Source of the DNA: a virus
DNA length: 64,000 nt
Strand: one strand, 5' to 3'
IMG/VR virus record: IMGVR_UViG_3300044981_000152
Span: 35,221-99,220 of that record
This document shows positions 31,411 through 38,741 of this stretch, in pieces; within the stretch, counting starts at the first letter, position 1, and the number at the start of each line of letters is the position of its first letter. The translations under genes were made by a program, and so were the position numbers. The notes below the pieces were generated by a model. The model was not told the origin of the DNA and ran no database searches. It was given only the letters and a program-made list of their open reading frames with translations.

Positions 31411-31439
31411 GTGAGGGAAAGGCGGTTGATATCCCTCAC
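31411..31439. terminator. 8-bp hairpin between convergent genes
   Basis: GTGAGGGA (31411-31418) pairs with TCCCTCAC (31432-31439) with a 13-nt loop, between the rightward GntR-type gene and a leftward gene. It could terminate from both sides. Confidence 0.45.
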
Positions 31440-31900
31440 GCGGGCGGATTGTTTCCCTCGCGCGGCCGGCAGGCGTTCACCGCGGCTACGATGAGCGCGG
31501 CCAGCTCGGGGGTGCCCACCAGCCCGATGACGGGATCGTCGTCGGCCGGCCCGTCGCCCACCTGCCGGTAGAGCGCCGGGACCTTCCGGCCCTGGCAGGT
31601 GGTGACTGACTGCCGGAGCGTGACACCCGCACCGGCCAGTTCCGCATGCCCGGCCAGTAGCGCCCGGAGGCGCCGGTTCTCCGCTGCCAGCTCTTTCACC
31701 CGCCGCTCCGGCGGCGTGCAGTCGCAGGCCGGGCAGATGGACGGGCCTCCCGCCGACAGCGGGTAGTCCTCCGCTCCGCAGCCGGTACACGGTCCCGGGT
31801 GCGGGCCGAAGTTGAGGCCGTTGATGCCGAGGCAGTGCGGGCACGAAGCCCAGCTGGAGCGGCCATGCGGGCACGGAGCGGACGTCACCGAGTTCGTCAC
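31436..31900 (-). CDS. Zinc-finger protein with coiled coil, 154 aa
   Basis: The first 60 residues hold several knuckles (CPHGRSSWASCPHC, CTGCGAEDYPL, CPACDC), enough for two zinc sites. A short coiled coil follows (RRVKELAAENRRLRALLAGH), then a domain ending VIGLVGTPELAALIVAAVNA. The GTG at 31900 overlaps the preceding stop. Function unknown; the finger and coil suggest a nucleic acid or protein-binding adaptor. Confidence 0.65.
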   Translation of the reverse strand: MTNSVTSAPCPHGRSSWASCPHCLGINGLNFGPHPGPCTGCGAEDYPLSAGGPSICPACDCTPPERRVKELAAENRRLRALLAGHAELAGAGVTLRQSVTTCQGRKVPALYRQVGDGPADDDPVIGLVGTPELAALIVAAVNACRPREGNNPPA

Positions 31901-32103
31901 GACTTCCGCGCCTCCTCCGCCGCCCACGCCGCCATCCCCCACGCCTCGATCATGGTCAGGTCCGCCGTCTTGGCCAGCCAGTGGCACACCTTCCCGCGCG
32001 AGTCCAGGCCCTTGACGACCACGAGGGCTTCCAGCGGCTGGGACAGGTCGCAGTCGTCCATGTCCAGCGGCAGCCCGAAGGCGCTGAATCCGGCGTCACT
32101 CAC
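31897..32103 (-). CDS. Hypothetical protein, 68 aa
   Basis: Short protein starting MSDAGFSAFGLPLDMDDCDL, with VVVKGLDSRGKVCHWLAK in the middle and a helical end. Overlaps both neighbours by 4 nt. The middle resembles a small beta-sheet domain; no family recognised. Confidence 0.6.
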   Translation of the reverse strand: MSDAGFSAFGLPLDMDDCDLSQPLEALVVVKGLDSRGKVCHWLAKTADLTMIEAWGMAAWAAEEARKS

Positions 32104-32258
32104 TCGTCATCGGTTTCCAGCGCCACGTCGCACGGCAGGCCGCACCCGGTGCAGATGTACGTCCGGGTGGTCTTCCCCTGGACGCTGAGCACGGCACGGC
32201 AGCAGGCCGATACCAGCCGGCCAGTGTGCCAGCGCGGAGAGAAGCCGTCCTCGGTCAC
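32100..32258 (-). CDS. Small zinc-binding protein, 52 aa
   Basis: Starts with GTG at 32258 after a weak AAGG. CCRAVL and YICTGCGLPCDV provide four to five cysteines for a zinc ribbon. It leads a three-gene leftward operon with the two genes above. Confidence 0.55.
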   Translation of the reverse strand: MTEDGFSPRWHTGRLVSACCRAVLSVQGKTTRTYICTGCGLPCDVALETDDE

Positions 32259-32317
32259 GGCCTTAGTGTGCCACGTCGCCAGCCTTGAGCGCGGCGAGGA
32301 CGTTGCGGCGGGCTGGC

Positions 32318-32467
32318 TCAGCCGTTGTGGTACATCTGCGGGACCGGCTGGCTCCCGTTGTGATACATGGCCGCGGTGCCTGCGGGGGCTGCCGCGGTGG
32401 CGACGGTGACGGCGGGCACGGTGAGGGCGGCGGCACCGATGAAGACGGCGGCTATGAGCTTGCGCAT
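32318..32467 (-). CDS. Secreted micro-peptide with two MYHNG repeats, 49 aa
   Basis: A 49-codon gene with a strong ribosome binding site (GGAGGT, 7 nt before ATG). The product has a textbook signal peptide: basic MRK, hydrophobic LIAAVFIGAAALTVPAV, then Ala-x-Ala cleavage options near residues 24-33. The mature part would be about 16-20 residues and contains MYHNG twice, separated by SQPVPQ. It is preceded and followed by non-coding DNA, so it seems to be its own unit. Possible secreted signal or bioactive peptide; function unknown. Confidence 0.65.
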   Translation of the reverse strand: MRKLIAAVFIGAAALTVPAVTVATAAAPAGTAAMYHNGSQPVPQMYHNG

Positions 32468-32589
32468 GATGCGCACCTCCAGGCGCACTGTGCCAGGGGC
32501 GGGTCTTAGACCGCTCGTGGCTTACCACGGCCCCGGAAACATCGTGGCATCCGCGGCTGGCGGGCCCGGCCGTCCGGAAGGGGCGAACC

Positions 32590-32790
32590 GTGCACGAGAC
32601 CCTCAAGCGGTTCCGCGACCCCGAGCTTGACCTGTGCGCCATGCTCTGTGACCTCATCATCGACATCCGGCGCATCCTCATCCACCCCGACTTGCAGAAT
32701 CACGTCAAGCTCGCCTGCATTGCGGAGGCCGTGGACGAGCTAGCGCCACCCCCGCCTCCGGACCTGACGGCACCGCGGCCGGAGGGGTGA
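32590..32790 (+). CDS. Small helical protein, 66 aa
   Basis: GTG start preceded by AAGGGG at 6 nt. The product (MHETLKRFRDPELDLCAMLC) is helical through residue 50 with a Pro-rich tail. It is followed directly by a second small gene through a TGATG overlap, which supports both. Function unknown. Confidence 0.5.
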   Translation: MHETLKRFRDPELDLCAMLCDLIIDIRRILIHPDLQNHVKLACIAEAVDELAPPPPPDLTAPRPEG

Positions 32791-32930
32791 TGCCGGTGTT
32801 CTTCTGGGAATCTGACCCCGCGGTCCTGGCCGCGTACGACCCCGATCCGGCCGGGCAGGACGAGCGCGACGACGAGCGCGTCACGCCGCAGGCTGCCGCA
32901 CCCACGTCGCGATCCGTGCGTCCTCGCTGA
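32790..32930 (+). CDS. Small acidic protein, 46 aa
   Basis: ATG at 32790 overlaps the previous stop (TGATG), with GGAGGGG just before it. The product begins MPVFFWESDPAVLAAYDPD, has a run of Asp/Glu/Arg, and ends basic. Its 3' end overlaps the convergent gene by 50 nt. Function unknown. Confidence 0.5.
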   Translation: MPVFFWESDPAVLAAYDPDPAGQDERDDERVTPQAAAPTSRSVRPR

Positions 32931-33132
32931 TCCGCGCGAGCTCGGCCACCAGCTCCGTCACGTCGGTGATGATCTGGCGTGCTGCGGACTGCGCTGGCGT
33001 GCCCGTCGCGAGGCTCTTGCGGACGACGCCCGCGCAGCTGGCGATCCGCCGCGCGAGCTTGTCGGCGGTGGCAGTGTGCTGCCGCTGCGAGGCGATGATC
33101 ATGGTCAGGTCGGTGGGCTGAACGGACAACGG
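32881..33132 (-). CDS. Hypothetical helical protein, 83 aa
   Basis: The start is taken as TTG at 33132 because AAGGAG lies 7 nt upstream; an ATG at 33102 is possible. The product (from SVQPTDLTMIIASQRQHT) is almost all helix with Ala/Arg-rich faces. A terminator-like hairpin stands 18 nt before the start. Function unknown. Confidence 0.55.
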   Translation of the reverse strand, partial: PLSVQPTDLTMIIASQRQHTATADKLARRIASCAGVVRKSLATGTPAQSAARQIITDVTELVAELARISEDARIATWVRQPAA

Positions 33133-33150
33133 GGGTCTCCTTGTCGCCAG

Positions 33151-33176
33151 AAAAACGCGGTCCTGTGCGGACCGCG
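33151..33176 (-). terminator. Intrinsic terminator in the leader of the 32881 gene
   Basis: CGCGGTCC and GGACCGCG (33156-33163 and 33169-33176) form an 8-bp stem with a 5-nt loop, followed on the minus strand by TTTTT. It is among the best intrinsic terminators in the window. It either ends the upstream transcript or acts as an attenuator for the next gene. Confidence 0.7.
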
Positions 33177-33288
33177 CCGTCTTGCCTTGAAATGTGAACG
33201 ACACCCGAACGCGCGTCAATATGGCATAAGCCACGGTTTGCAGCGGCCTGGCAGCGGGGATATCCAGCGGATACCCCTCTTGTCGGCC

Positions 33289-33726
33289 TCAGTAGCCGAG
33301 GATCCGGGCAGCCATGAAGTCCGGGTCCATCGCCATGTCCTCGTCGCTGCGGTCTTTGTCCACCACGAACCGCATCACCGCCGTAACGCCGTGGTGCAAG
33401 GTCTGGCCGTCCAGCTTCCTGATCGCCTGACTGGTGACCTCAACCTGGATCCGGCCATAGGGACGCCACCCTGCCTCCTCCAGCGCCTCGAGGGCTTCCT
33501 CCGCACGGTCCAGGAGGTGCGCCCGGACCTCGTGTGCGGCCTGAGCGGTTCCCCGTTCGGCATCGAGAGGGGCATCGGGGTCTACCTTGACGTCCGCCTC
33601 GAAGCTGTACGGCCCTTCGGGGTACAGGCCGCCGCTGTCACGGGCCTGCTCGTATTTCGTGATCCTCAGCCACGGATCGGCGATCTGGTGGATGGCGGCT
33701 ATCTCCTGCACGCTGGCGAGGCTCAC
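33289..33726 (-). CDS. Hypothetical protein, 145 aa
   Basis: GTG at 33726 gives a 4-nt overlap with the lipoprotein gene; an ATG at 33750 is the alternative. Helical start (SLASVQEIAAIHQIADPW), a beta-rich part (YSFEADVKVDPDAPLD) and ASQAIRKLDGQTL-like helices near the end. It is co-transcribed with the lipoprotein. Family not recognised. Confidence 0.65.
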   Translation of the reverse strand: MSLASVQEIAAIHQIADPWLRITKYEQARDSGGLYPEGPYSFEADVKVDPDAPLDAERGTAQAAHEVRAHLLDRAEEALEALEEAGWRPYGRIQVEVTSQAIRKLDGQTLHHGVTAVMRFVVDKDRSDEDMAMDPDFMAARILGY

Positions 33727-34124
33727 GATACTTCCGATTCCGGCTGCCATGACACCTGATCGCTGGCCAGCAGGAGGGTCACCAGCCCGTTCCAGACCGT
33801 CCCGTCCGTATACGTGATGTCGCAGCTGACCGTGTACGTGTCAGCAGGATTGGCCTTCACCGTGGACTTGAAGCAGTTCGCCTTGGTCACCACGGAGCCG
33901 TCCTTGGCGGTGGTCCCGACCATGGACTGCTCAGCATCCTGCGCGATGCACGCATGACTCGTGCAGACAGCCGCAGGGGTCGGACTCGGAGGCGGAGCGG
34001 CCAGGGCGGACGCTGACGGGGAGCCCGCGGGCAGCGGCGGGGGCGAGCTGGCAGCAGCGCAGCCAGTCAGGGCTAGAGCGGCAGCGACGAGAAGTGCGGC
34101 GAATGCGGCGTGTCTTCGGTTCAT
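33723..34124 (-). CDS. Lipoprotein with small beta-rich domain, 133 aa
   Basis: Signal peptide with a lipobox: MNRRHAAFAALLVAAALALT followed by GC at residues 21-22, so the mature protein would carry a lipid on Cys 22. A Pro/Ser-rich spacer then a C-terminal domain with three Cys (CTSHACIAQD, CFKSTVK, CDITYTDG) that may form disulfides. Outer face of the membrane. In prophages such lipoproteins can block later infection; here this is only a possibility. Confidence 0.8.
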   Translation of the reverse strand: MNRRHAAFAALLVAAALALTGCAAASSPPPLPAGSPSASALAAPPPSPTPAAVCTSHACIAQDAEQSMVGTTAKDGSVVTKANCFKSTVKANPADTYTVSCDITYTDGTVWNGLVTLLLASDQVSWQPESEVS

Positions 34125-34251
34125 GGTGTCCCTCCCCCGGCGCGGGCTCCGGTGGCCGCGCCCTTAGGTAAAGGAAACGCCCGGAACGCGGCGAGGGCGC
34201 GCAGATTGCATGAACCTGACGTGGTCCCGTGACCGGGTTGTATCCGTTCCG

Positions 34252-35118
34252 CTAGGCCGTCCGCAGGTCGTCGAGCGCCCGCCGGATGATCGCGGCGGCG
34301 TCGCCGCCGATACTGGCCGCCTCGCGCAACTGCCCCAGGTACTTCTCGTATCGCGCCACCTGATCGCCCTCGGCCAGCTCCAGCTCGCGCTCGATCGACT
34401 CCACGATGACCAGGTCGTCGTACAGCCGGAAGCCGCTGAGCGGGTAGACCGGCAGCGCGGCCTCATCCGGGATGATCCCGAGCTCCAGCGCCGACAGGCC
34501 CGAAGCGGACATCAGCCACGTGAGCTGCCCGGCCAGCACGGGGACGGACACGACGCGGGAGCGCAGCGCGGCCTGGAGCATGATCACCGTGACCTGGTGG
34601 TCATGCCCGGACAGCACCCGCTGGCGCTGCAGCCGCACGTCGACCATCCGCTCGAGCTCGTCTTCGCTGGCGCCGAAGCTGAGCGGCCCGCACGGCAGGC
34701 GCAGCATTTCCCGCGCGTACTCGGCGGTCTGGACCAGGCCCGAGATCATGGCAGGCTGGAACTCCGCGATCCGGGCCGACTGCGCCTCGTAGGCCAGGAT
34801 GTCGGCCTGCACGCCATCAGCCCCGGCCTCGCGGAAGGCGTCCTTCCATGTCACGGACTCGACGCGCGCACTGCGGAGCATCCCGAGCAGTTCCGCGACG
34901 GCCTCAGTTGAGGCACCCGTGGCGGCGGCCCACGCAGTTACGTCCTCTTCGCCGGGGAGCTGCTTGAAGGTTTCGATCTTCGACACCTTGGACTGGCCAG
35001 CGGCCCCCCATCCGAGCATCCCGGCCAGGCGGGCACCACTGAACCCGGCACCCACCCGGAGCGCCTTGAGCGCCTCAGCGAGCCGCCTGCGCTCGCGCTG
35101 GTAAGCGGGTGTCGTCAA
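34252..35118 (-). CDS. XRE-family regulator with DUF5753 domain
   Basis: Product of 288 residues with an N-terminal HTH (ALRVGAGFSGARLAGML, then SKVSKIETFKQLPG) and a C-terminal DUF5753 sensor domain (IAEFQPAMISGLVQTAEYAR, RMVDVRLQRQRVL). Proteins of this type, related to WhiJ in Streptomyces, usually work with a small partner encoded alongside. Here the DUF6879 and 72-aa genes precede it in the same operon. No defects seen. Confidence 0.9.
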   Translation of the reverse strand: MTTPAYQRERRRLAEALKALRVGAGFSGARLAGMLGWGAAGQSKVSKIETFKQLPGEEDVTAWAAATGASTEAVAELLGMLRSARVESVTWKDAFREAGADGVQADILAYEAQSARIAEFQPAMISGLVQTAEYAREMLRLPCGPLSFGASEDELERMVDVRLQRQRVLSGHDHQVTVIMLQAALRSRVVSVPVLAGQLTWLMSASGLSALELGIIPDEAALPVYPLSGFRLYDDLVIVESIERELELAEGDQVARYEKYLGQLREAASIGGDAAAIIRRALDDLRTA

Positions 35119-35128
35119 TCAGGCCCTC

Positions 35129-35698
35129 TCAGGACGCGGCCAGCAGTTCCCTGCGGCGCATGTAGTCGGCGTACGGGATTGCCCAGTGCAGGGCGGCGTC
35201 CCGCCAGTAGGCGTGACTGACGATCGCGCCGGGGTCGCTGACCTGCCTGATGTACTCGAAGCGGCCTTCGCGGTCGTACCGCATGACCCACAGGTCGCTG
35301 GAATCGAAAAGCCAGTAGTCGTCAAGAGTGCCGAGCGTGCCCAGGCTCGGCACCGGGGTCTCGCTGGCTGGCAGGATGCGGATGTCCTCGCCGGCCTTCA
35401 CGTTCGGCGGGTAGCTCCACTCCAGCTCATACCGCAGGTAGTCCGTCAGCGGCTCGTTCACCAGGTGGACGCGCTGGACGGTCTTCCCGGCCGCCGCAGC
35501 GTATTCGAGCATCGCGACCCAGGCGCTCTTGGCTTCGTCGCGCGGCCGCGCCCGGCCGGCCAGGAAGGCGCGGTAGGGCTCGATCTCGTAGCTCACGTCG
35601 TAGACCTGGAGCGTTTCGAGCCGGTAGGCGGTGTGCTTGAAGCTGGCGAACAGCGCGTCGAACTCCGGGCTGGTTACGTCGGTGATCCGCCTGCCCAT
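35129..35698 (-). CDS. DUF6879 protein
   Basis: The 189-residue product carries the DUF6879 pattern: FDALFASFKHTAYRLETLQVY at the start, SWVAMLEYA-like middle, RVHLVNEPLTDYLRYEL, and DDYWLFDSSDLWVMRYD near the C-terminus. This family is found almost only in actinomycetes next to XRE-DUF5753 genes. A partner role, perhaps antagonist or target of the regulator, is inferred from that context. Confidence 0.88.
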   Translation of the reverse strand: MGRRITDVTSPEFDALFASFKHTAYRLETLQVYDVSYEIEPYRAFLAGRARPRDEAKSAWVAMLEYAAAAGKTVQRVHLVNEPLTDYLRYELEWSYPPNVKAGEDIRILPASETPVPSLGTLGTLDDYWLFDSSDLWVMRYDREGRFEYIRQVSDPGAIVSHAYWRDAALHWAIPYADYMRRRELLAAS

Positions 35699-35700
35699 GG

Positions 35701-35919
35701 CTAGCCCCGCTGCGCGCGGATCTTGTCAGCCGCCCGGATGATGATGTCCGGGTTGAGGTAGACGGCCCGCTCGCCGGGCAGGACGTCGGGGATGCCCGCG
35801 AGCGTGCCCCCGTCGACTTCCTGGCCGAGCACGACGGCCATGCCGTCCTCGCGCATCCGCACCGAGGGGCATCCGCCGTTGCCGGAGTTGGCGTCTTTGG
35901 CTAGCAGGGTCGTCTTCAT
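35701..35919 (-). CDS. Small partner protein of the XRE/DUF6879 trio, 72 aa
   Basis: Starts MKTTLLAKDANSGNGGCPSV, followed by AVVLGQEVDGGTL and LPGERAVYLNPDIIIRAA. The layout is like short actinomycete proteins that sit before DUF6879 and XRE-DUF5753 genes, similar in style to DUF397. GGAACGGAG precedes the ATG. It is two bases from the DUF6879 gene, so they are in one operon. Confidence 0.78.
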   Translation of the reverse strand: MKTTLLAKDANSGNGGCPSVRMREDGMAVVLGQEVDGGTLAGIPDVLPGERAVYLNPDIIIRAADKIRAQRG

Positions 35920-36032
35920 GGTGTCTCCGTTCCTCACGATAGCCATTCACGGTGCCATCTGACTAGCACTGTCTGAGCATCATGCGCAGGTCAAGCCTAT
36001 CCGGTCAAGAGCGAACCTGAGCAACCCTGAGC

Positions 36033-36065
36033 TATAGTGCATAATGCGTAAGTTATGCTTGACCT
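36033..36065 (+). promoter_or_regulatory. Promoter and inverted repeat before the transfer module
   Basis: Two -10 boxes are present: TATAGT (36033-36038) and TATGCT (36054-36059), the latter ending 6 nt before ATG 36066. GCATAA (36039-36044) and TTATGC (36053-36058) form an inverted repeat over the same stretch, a possible operator. Leaderless transcription is likely. Confidence 0.5.
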
Positions 36066-36398
36066 ATGCACGATGCGGGCTTACGCTCAGAACAGAAGCC
36101 AACGGAGCGAACCGGAGCTGACTTGAGCATCCAGACGATCGCCGTGCAACGGCCGGCCGCCGACAAGCTCGTGCCCATCGCGGCAGCCTCGGCCCGGCTG
36201 GGCCGGTCAGTGTGGACGCTCAAGCGCATGCACGCAAAAGGCGAGCTGCCGGTCTTCATGGCCGGCGCCAACTGGCTCGTCCCCGAGAGCTTCATCGACT
36301 TGGTATTCGCGTCGATGCGACCCGGTCGCGCCGCCGACTTTGCGGAAGTGGCGCAGGCGTGGTTCGCGGCGAACACCCCCGAGGCGGTGGCGTCCTGA
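36066..36398 (+). CDS. Excisionase/MerR-like DNA-binding protein
   Basis: Product of 110 residues. The core (LVPIAAASARLGRSVWTLKR, then LPVFMAGANWLVPESFIDLV) has the winged-helix pattern of MerR-like excisionases and plasmid helper proteins. A TTG at 36123 is an alternative start. It leads the rightward transfer module. No integrase gene is next to it, so an excisionase role is uncertain and a regulator is equally likely. Confidence 0.65.
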   Translation: MHDAGLRSEQKPTERTGADLSIQTIAVQRPAADKLVPIAAASARLGRSVWTLKRMHAKGELPVFMAGANWLVPESFIDLVFASMRPGRAADFAEVAQAWFAANTPEAVAS

Positions 36399-36638
36399 TG
36401 CCCATTCCTCCCCGTCAGGTCCGCATCCTGCGCTACCTCGGCGACCGTCGCGCCGCGGTCACCGTCCGGGCGACCGCCCGAGCCCTCCAGATGAACCGGG
36501 ATGACACGAAGAACGCGCTCCGGCAGCTGGCAGACAAGGGGCCTCGTGGCCGCGGACCTGAGCACGTGGCCGATGACGTACGCAATCACCGACATGGGCA
36601 GCGCGGTCCTCGCCGCTGCCGCGCGGGAGCCGAAATGA
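36398..36638 (+). pseudogene. Frameshifted winged-helix protein gene
   Basis: Starts at a TGATG overlap. The first 47 codons (MPIPPRQVRILRYLGDRRAA, then MNRDDTKNALRQLADKG) give a winged helix. After a run of four G at 36538-36541 the frame changes; dropping one G lets it continue as LVAADLSTWPMTYAITDMGS and end in AREPK at 36638, a natural C-terminus for a MarR/PadR-like wing. The single-base defect may be a real mutation, a programmed shift or a sequencing error. Intact, it would be an 80-residue regulator. Confidence 0.7.
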
Positions 36639-36734
36639 CCCGCACCCCGAACAACGCGAACGCCCCGGTGCGTGAACACCGAGGCGCTGGCCAAGGCCGT
36701 CCCACCCGTAGCCCTACGAGAACGGAACAAGCCG

Positions 36735-36962
36735 ATGACCGCCACGATACACCCCGCCCGCGTCCGCAAGCCGAACCGCCGTCCGGCCGCCCTGCCCGAG
36801 TCCTGCCCGCCGCTGCCGCCCTTGACCCCCGGGCGGTCCGCCCTGCTGCTCGCCGAGCTCGAGGAGTCCTGCGCACGCCGCGGACTGCCCCCGGTCTCGT
36901 CGGAGATGAGCGCGATGGAGGCCGTCGGCACGATAGCGGTCCTGGACGCGAGCACGCGATGA
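36735..36962 (+). CDS. Small Pro/Arg-rich protein, 75 aa
   Basis: Begins MTATIHPARVRKPNRRPAAL, basic and Pro-rich, followed by a helical LLLAELEESCARRGLPPVSS. An upstream GTG at 36672 is possible. It lies in the chain of small genes before the coupling ATPase. Not recognised. Confidence 0.55.
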   Translation: MTATIHPARVRKPNRRPAALPESCPPLPPLTPGRSALLLAELEESCARRGLPPVSSEMSAMEAVGTIAVLDASTR

Positions 36963-36982
36963 CCGTTCCCCCGGAGCGGCCA

Positions 36983-37007
36983 CTCCCCCGGCCTCTCCGG
37001 GGGAGTA
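36983..37007 (+). terminator. 10-bp hairpin in the transfer operon leader
   Basis: ACTCCCCCGG (36983-36992) pairs perfectly with CCGGGGGAGT (36998-37007) around a 5-nt loop. It sits 16 nt before the next start codon and 5 nt before its ribosome binding site, so it may be a terminator, attenuator or translational control element. Confidence 0.5.
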
Positions 37008-37023
37008 CGGAAGGACCCGCGCC

Positions 37024-37533
37024 ATGCCCGCTTACCGAACCCCCGGCAGGTACATCAAGCCCTGCATCGTTCCCCCCGGAGAGGAGCCTGTGATGCCTCA
37101 GCACGGCACCTGGAAGACCACGGGCAGCAGCAGCGGCGTGGCCGTGCTGGCCGTGACAGCGCTCATTGTCGCCGCCTGTATCGGCCTCGGCGTCGGCGTG
37201 GCGAGGGCGGTCCCGGAACTGCTCCCGTGGATGATCACGGCCGGCGTCCTCATGTCCGCCACGGTGGTCGCGTATGCCGTCGTCGCGCTGCGGATCAAGG
37301 CGCGCGCCGTCGTGTACGCCGCAGACCGGGCGCAGCGGCAGGAGACCCGCGAGGCGCTGGCCCTGCAGCAGGCCCGGCAGGCGGCGGCGGTGCAGCACGA
37401 GCGCGCCCTGGAGATCGCCGCCGCGTCCGCCCCGAAGATCGTCATCGGCTCGGACCTGATCGCTGCCGCTGCCGCTGGGGCGCAGCTGCAGCCGCAGCGG
37501 GCCCAGATCATCCAGGGGCAGGTGCAGCGGTGA
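37024..37533 (+). CDS. Two-helix membrane protein with coiled coil, 169 aa
   Basis: GGAAGGA precedes ATG 37024; an ATG at 37093 with GGAG is an alternative. Two transmembrane helices (VAVLAVTALIVAACIGLGV and WMITAGVLMSATVVAYAVV) are followed by a long Ala/Gln/Arg coiled coil (RQETREALALQQARQAAA). It may be a membrane anchor of the DNA-transfer apparatus, judging by place only. Confidence 0.65.
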   Translation: MPAYRTPGRYIKPCIVPPGEEPVMPQHGTWKTTGSSSGVAVLAVTALIVAACIGLGVGVARAVPELLPWMITAGVLMSATVVAYAVVALRIKARAVVYAADRAQRQETREALALQQARQAAAVQHERALEIAAASAPKIVIGSDLIAAAAAGAQLQPQRAQIIQGQVQR

Positions 37534-37982
37534 GCACCCCCTGGGGGCGCCCGATCCGGCCCCGCCACTGGGCGAACCGCCAGCTCACCCAGGTCGCAGA
37601 CCGGAGGGCCAGGATCGCCAGATGGGCCCGGCTGCACGCGACCGGGAACCGCCAGCGGCTCTCCAACTGGCGGAACCGCCGCACTATCGAGCGCGGCAGG
37701 CGTCCCCGCATCACGCAGGCAGCCGATGCCGCCCGTTCGTCGCTGCCGGTCTACCGGGACCGGATCAACCGGGCCACGGGCCGCCCGCACCGGGACGACG
37801 CGCAACTGGGGCGCACGTCGGACCGGTCGCTGGCCCGGATGGCGCAGCAGCGCCAGATCCTGCGCGCGGCCAATGACGGCCCCGCGCGGACATCGCTCGC
37901 CCGCCAGTTCGCCGATGCGGGCGTCACGGTCACCCGCGAGCGCGGGAACGACGAGCCGCCGCGCGCAAGGAGGTCACGGTGA
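37530..37982 (+). CDS. Very basic protein, 150 aa
   Basis: GTG start overlapping the previous stop. Over 20 percent Arg by eye, with Trp/Asn repeats at the start (RHWANRQLTQVADRRARIAR) and Arg/Gln helices after. Suited to binding DNA or the membrane surface. Second gene in the chain leading to the coupling ATPase. Family unknown. Confidence 0.6.
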   Translation: MSTPWGRPIRPRHWANRQLTQVADRRARIARWARLHATGNRQRLSNWRNRRTIERGRRPRITQAADAARSSLPVYRDRINRATGRPHRDDAQLGRTSDRSLARMAQQRQILRAANDGPARTSLARQFADAGVTVTRERGNDEPPRARRSR

Positions 37983-38284
37983 GCATCACCCCCGACCGGG
38001 ACGCCTGGAACCAGCTGACCCGCGACGAGCAGACGGCACGTATCCAGCGGCACGTCGCCGCGCACGGCCGGTCCATGACCGACCCCGAAGCCCGCCAGGC
38101 GGCAGAACGCTACATGGCTGACCGCCAGGGTAAGCGCGTCCGGCAGGACGCCCGCGAGGGCACGCGGGCCCGGCTGCCGATCCAGTCCGACGCGGAGAAG
38201 CTCATGGCCGACCAGGGGCGCCCCCGCGAGGAACTCGTCGAGATGGAGCGGACGCGGCAGCGCAGGGCGGGGAGGTCGCGGTGA
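37979..38284 (+). CDS. Basic helical protein, 101 aa
   Basis: GTG start in a 4-nt overlap. Starts MSITPDRDAWNQLTRDEQTA and is helical and charged throughout, ending in RRAGRSR. Like its neighbours it ends in an Arg-Ser-Arg tail. Function unknown. Confidence 0.6.
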   Translation: MSITPDRDAWNQLTRDEQTARIQRHVAAHGRSMTDPEARQAAERYMADRQGKRVRQDAREGTRARLPIQSDAEKLMADQGRPREELVEMERTRQRRAGRSR

Positions 38285-38556
38285 ACATCAGGTGGCCATG
38301 GGTCAGCCAGGACGAGCGGGATGAGGTCCGCCACTACCTGGGCCGCGGCGGTGCTCTCGCCCGGGGGATGCGCCAGGCTGCGAGCTGCGACCTGCCCGCA
38401 AGCACTTGGCACCCCGGCCCGGTACCGCCGGTCCGCCGGGTCCTCAGGCAGGAACGGGAACTCACTGCGCGGCGGGCCGATCCGGCCGCCGACCTGGAAC
38501 GCGCCAGGACTCTTGCCCGCGCGATGGACCAGTCCCTTAGAAGGAGGCCACGGTGA
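38281..38556 (+). CDS. Basic protein, 91 aa
   Basis: Begins MNIRWPWVSQDERDEVRHYL, followed by a Pro-rich central part and a basic helix (RRADPAADLERARTLARAMD). GTG start, overlaps both neighbours. Function unknown. Confidence 0.6.
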   Translation: MNIRWPWVSQDERDEVRHYLGRGGALARGMRQAASCDLPASTWHPGPVPPVRRVLRQERELTARRADPAADLERARTLARAMDQSLRRRPR

Positions 38557-38741
38557 CCGCCGAGCGCACTTCCGAGGTCACGATCATCCAGCGGCACCTT
38601 GAGGCACCCGAGACCATCGAGCGCGGCCCGCGCGTCACGATGGCCGAGTTCTTCGAGAACCGCGCCGGGTCGACGGACCGCATGCTCAGGCTCCGGGGCC
38701 AGCGAGCGCAGGACCCCGGCCGCCAGGGGAGGTCGCGATGA
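38553..38741 (+). CDS. Small charged protein, 62 aa
   Basis: Starts MTAERTSEVTIIQRHLEAPE; mixed charge, ends QGRSR. Its last bases, GGAGGTCGCG, supply the ribosome binding site of the next gene. Function unknown. Confidence 0.55.
   Translation: MTAERTSEVTIIQRHLEAPETIERGPRVTMAEFFENRAGSTDRMLRLRGQRAQDPGRQGRSR

Noticed and set aside
32506-32703. Minus-strand frame of 65 codons
   Set aside because: Antisense to the 32590 gene, which has a better ribosome binding site and a coupled downstream gene.
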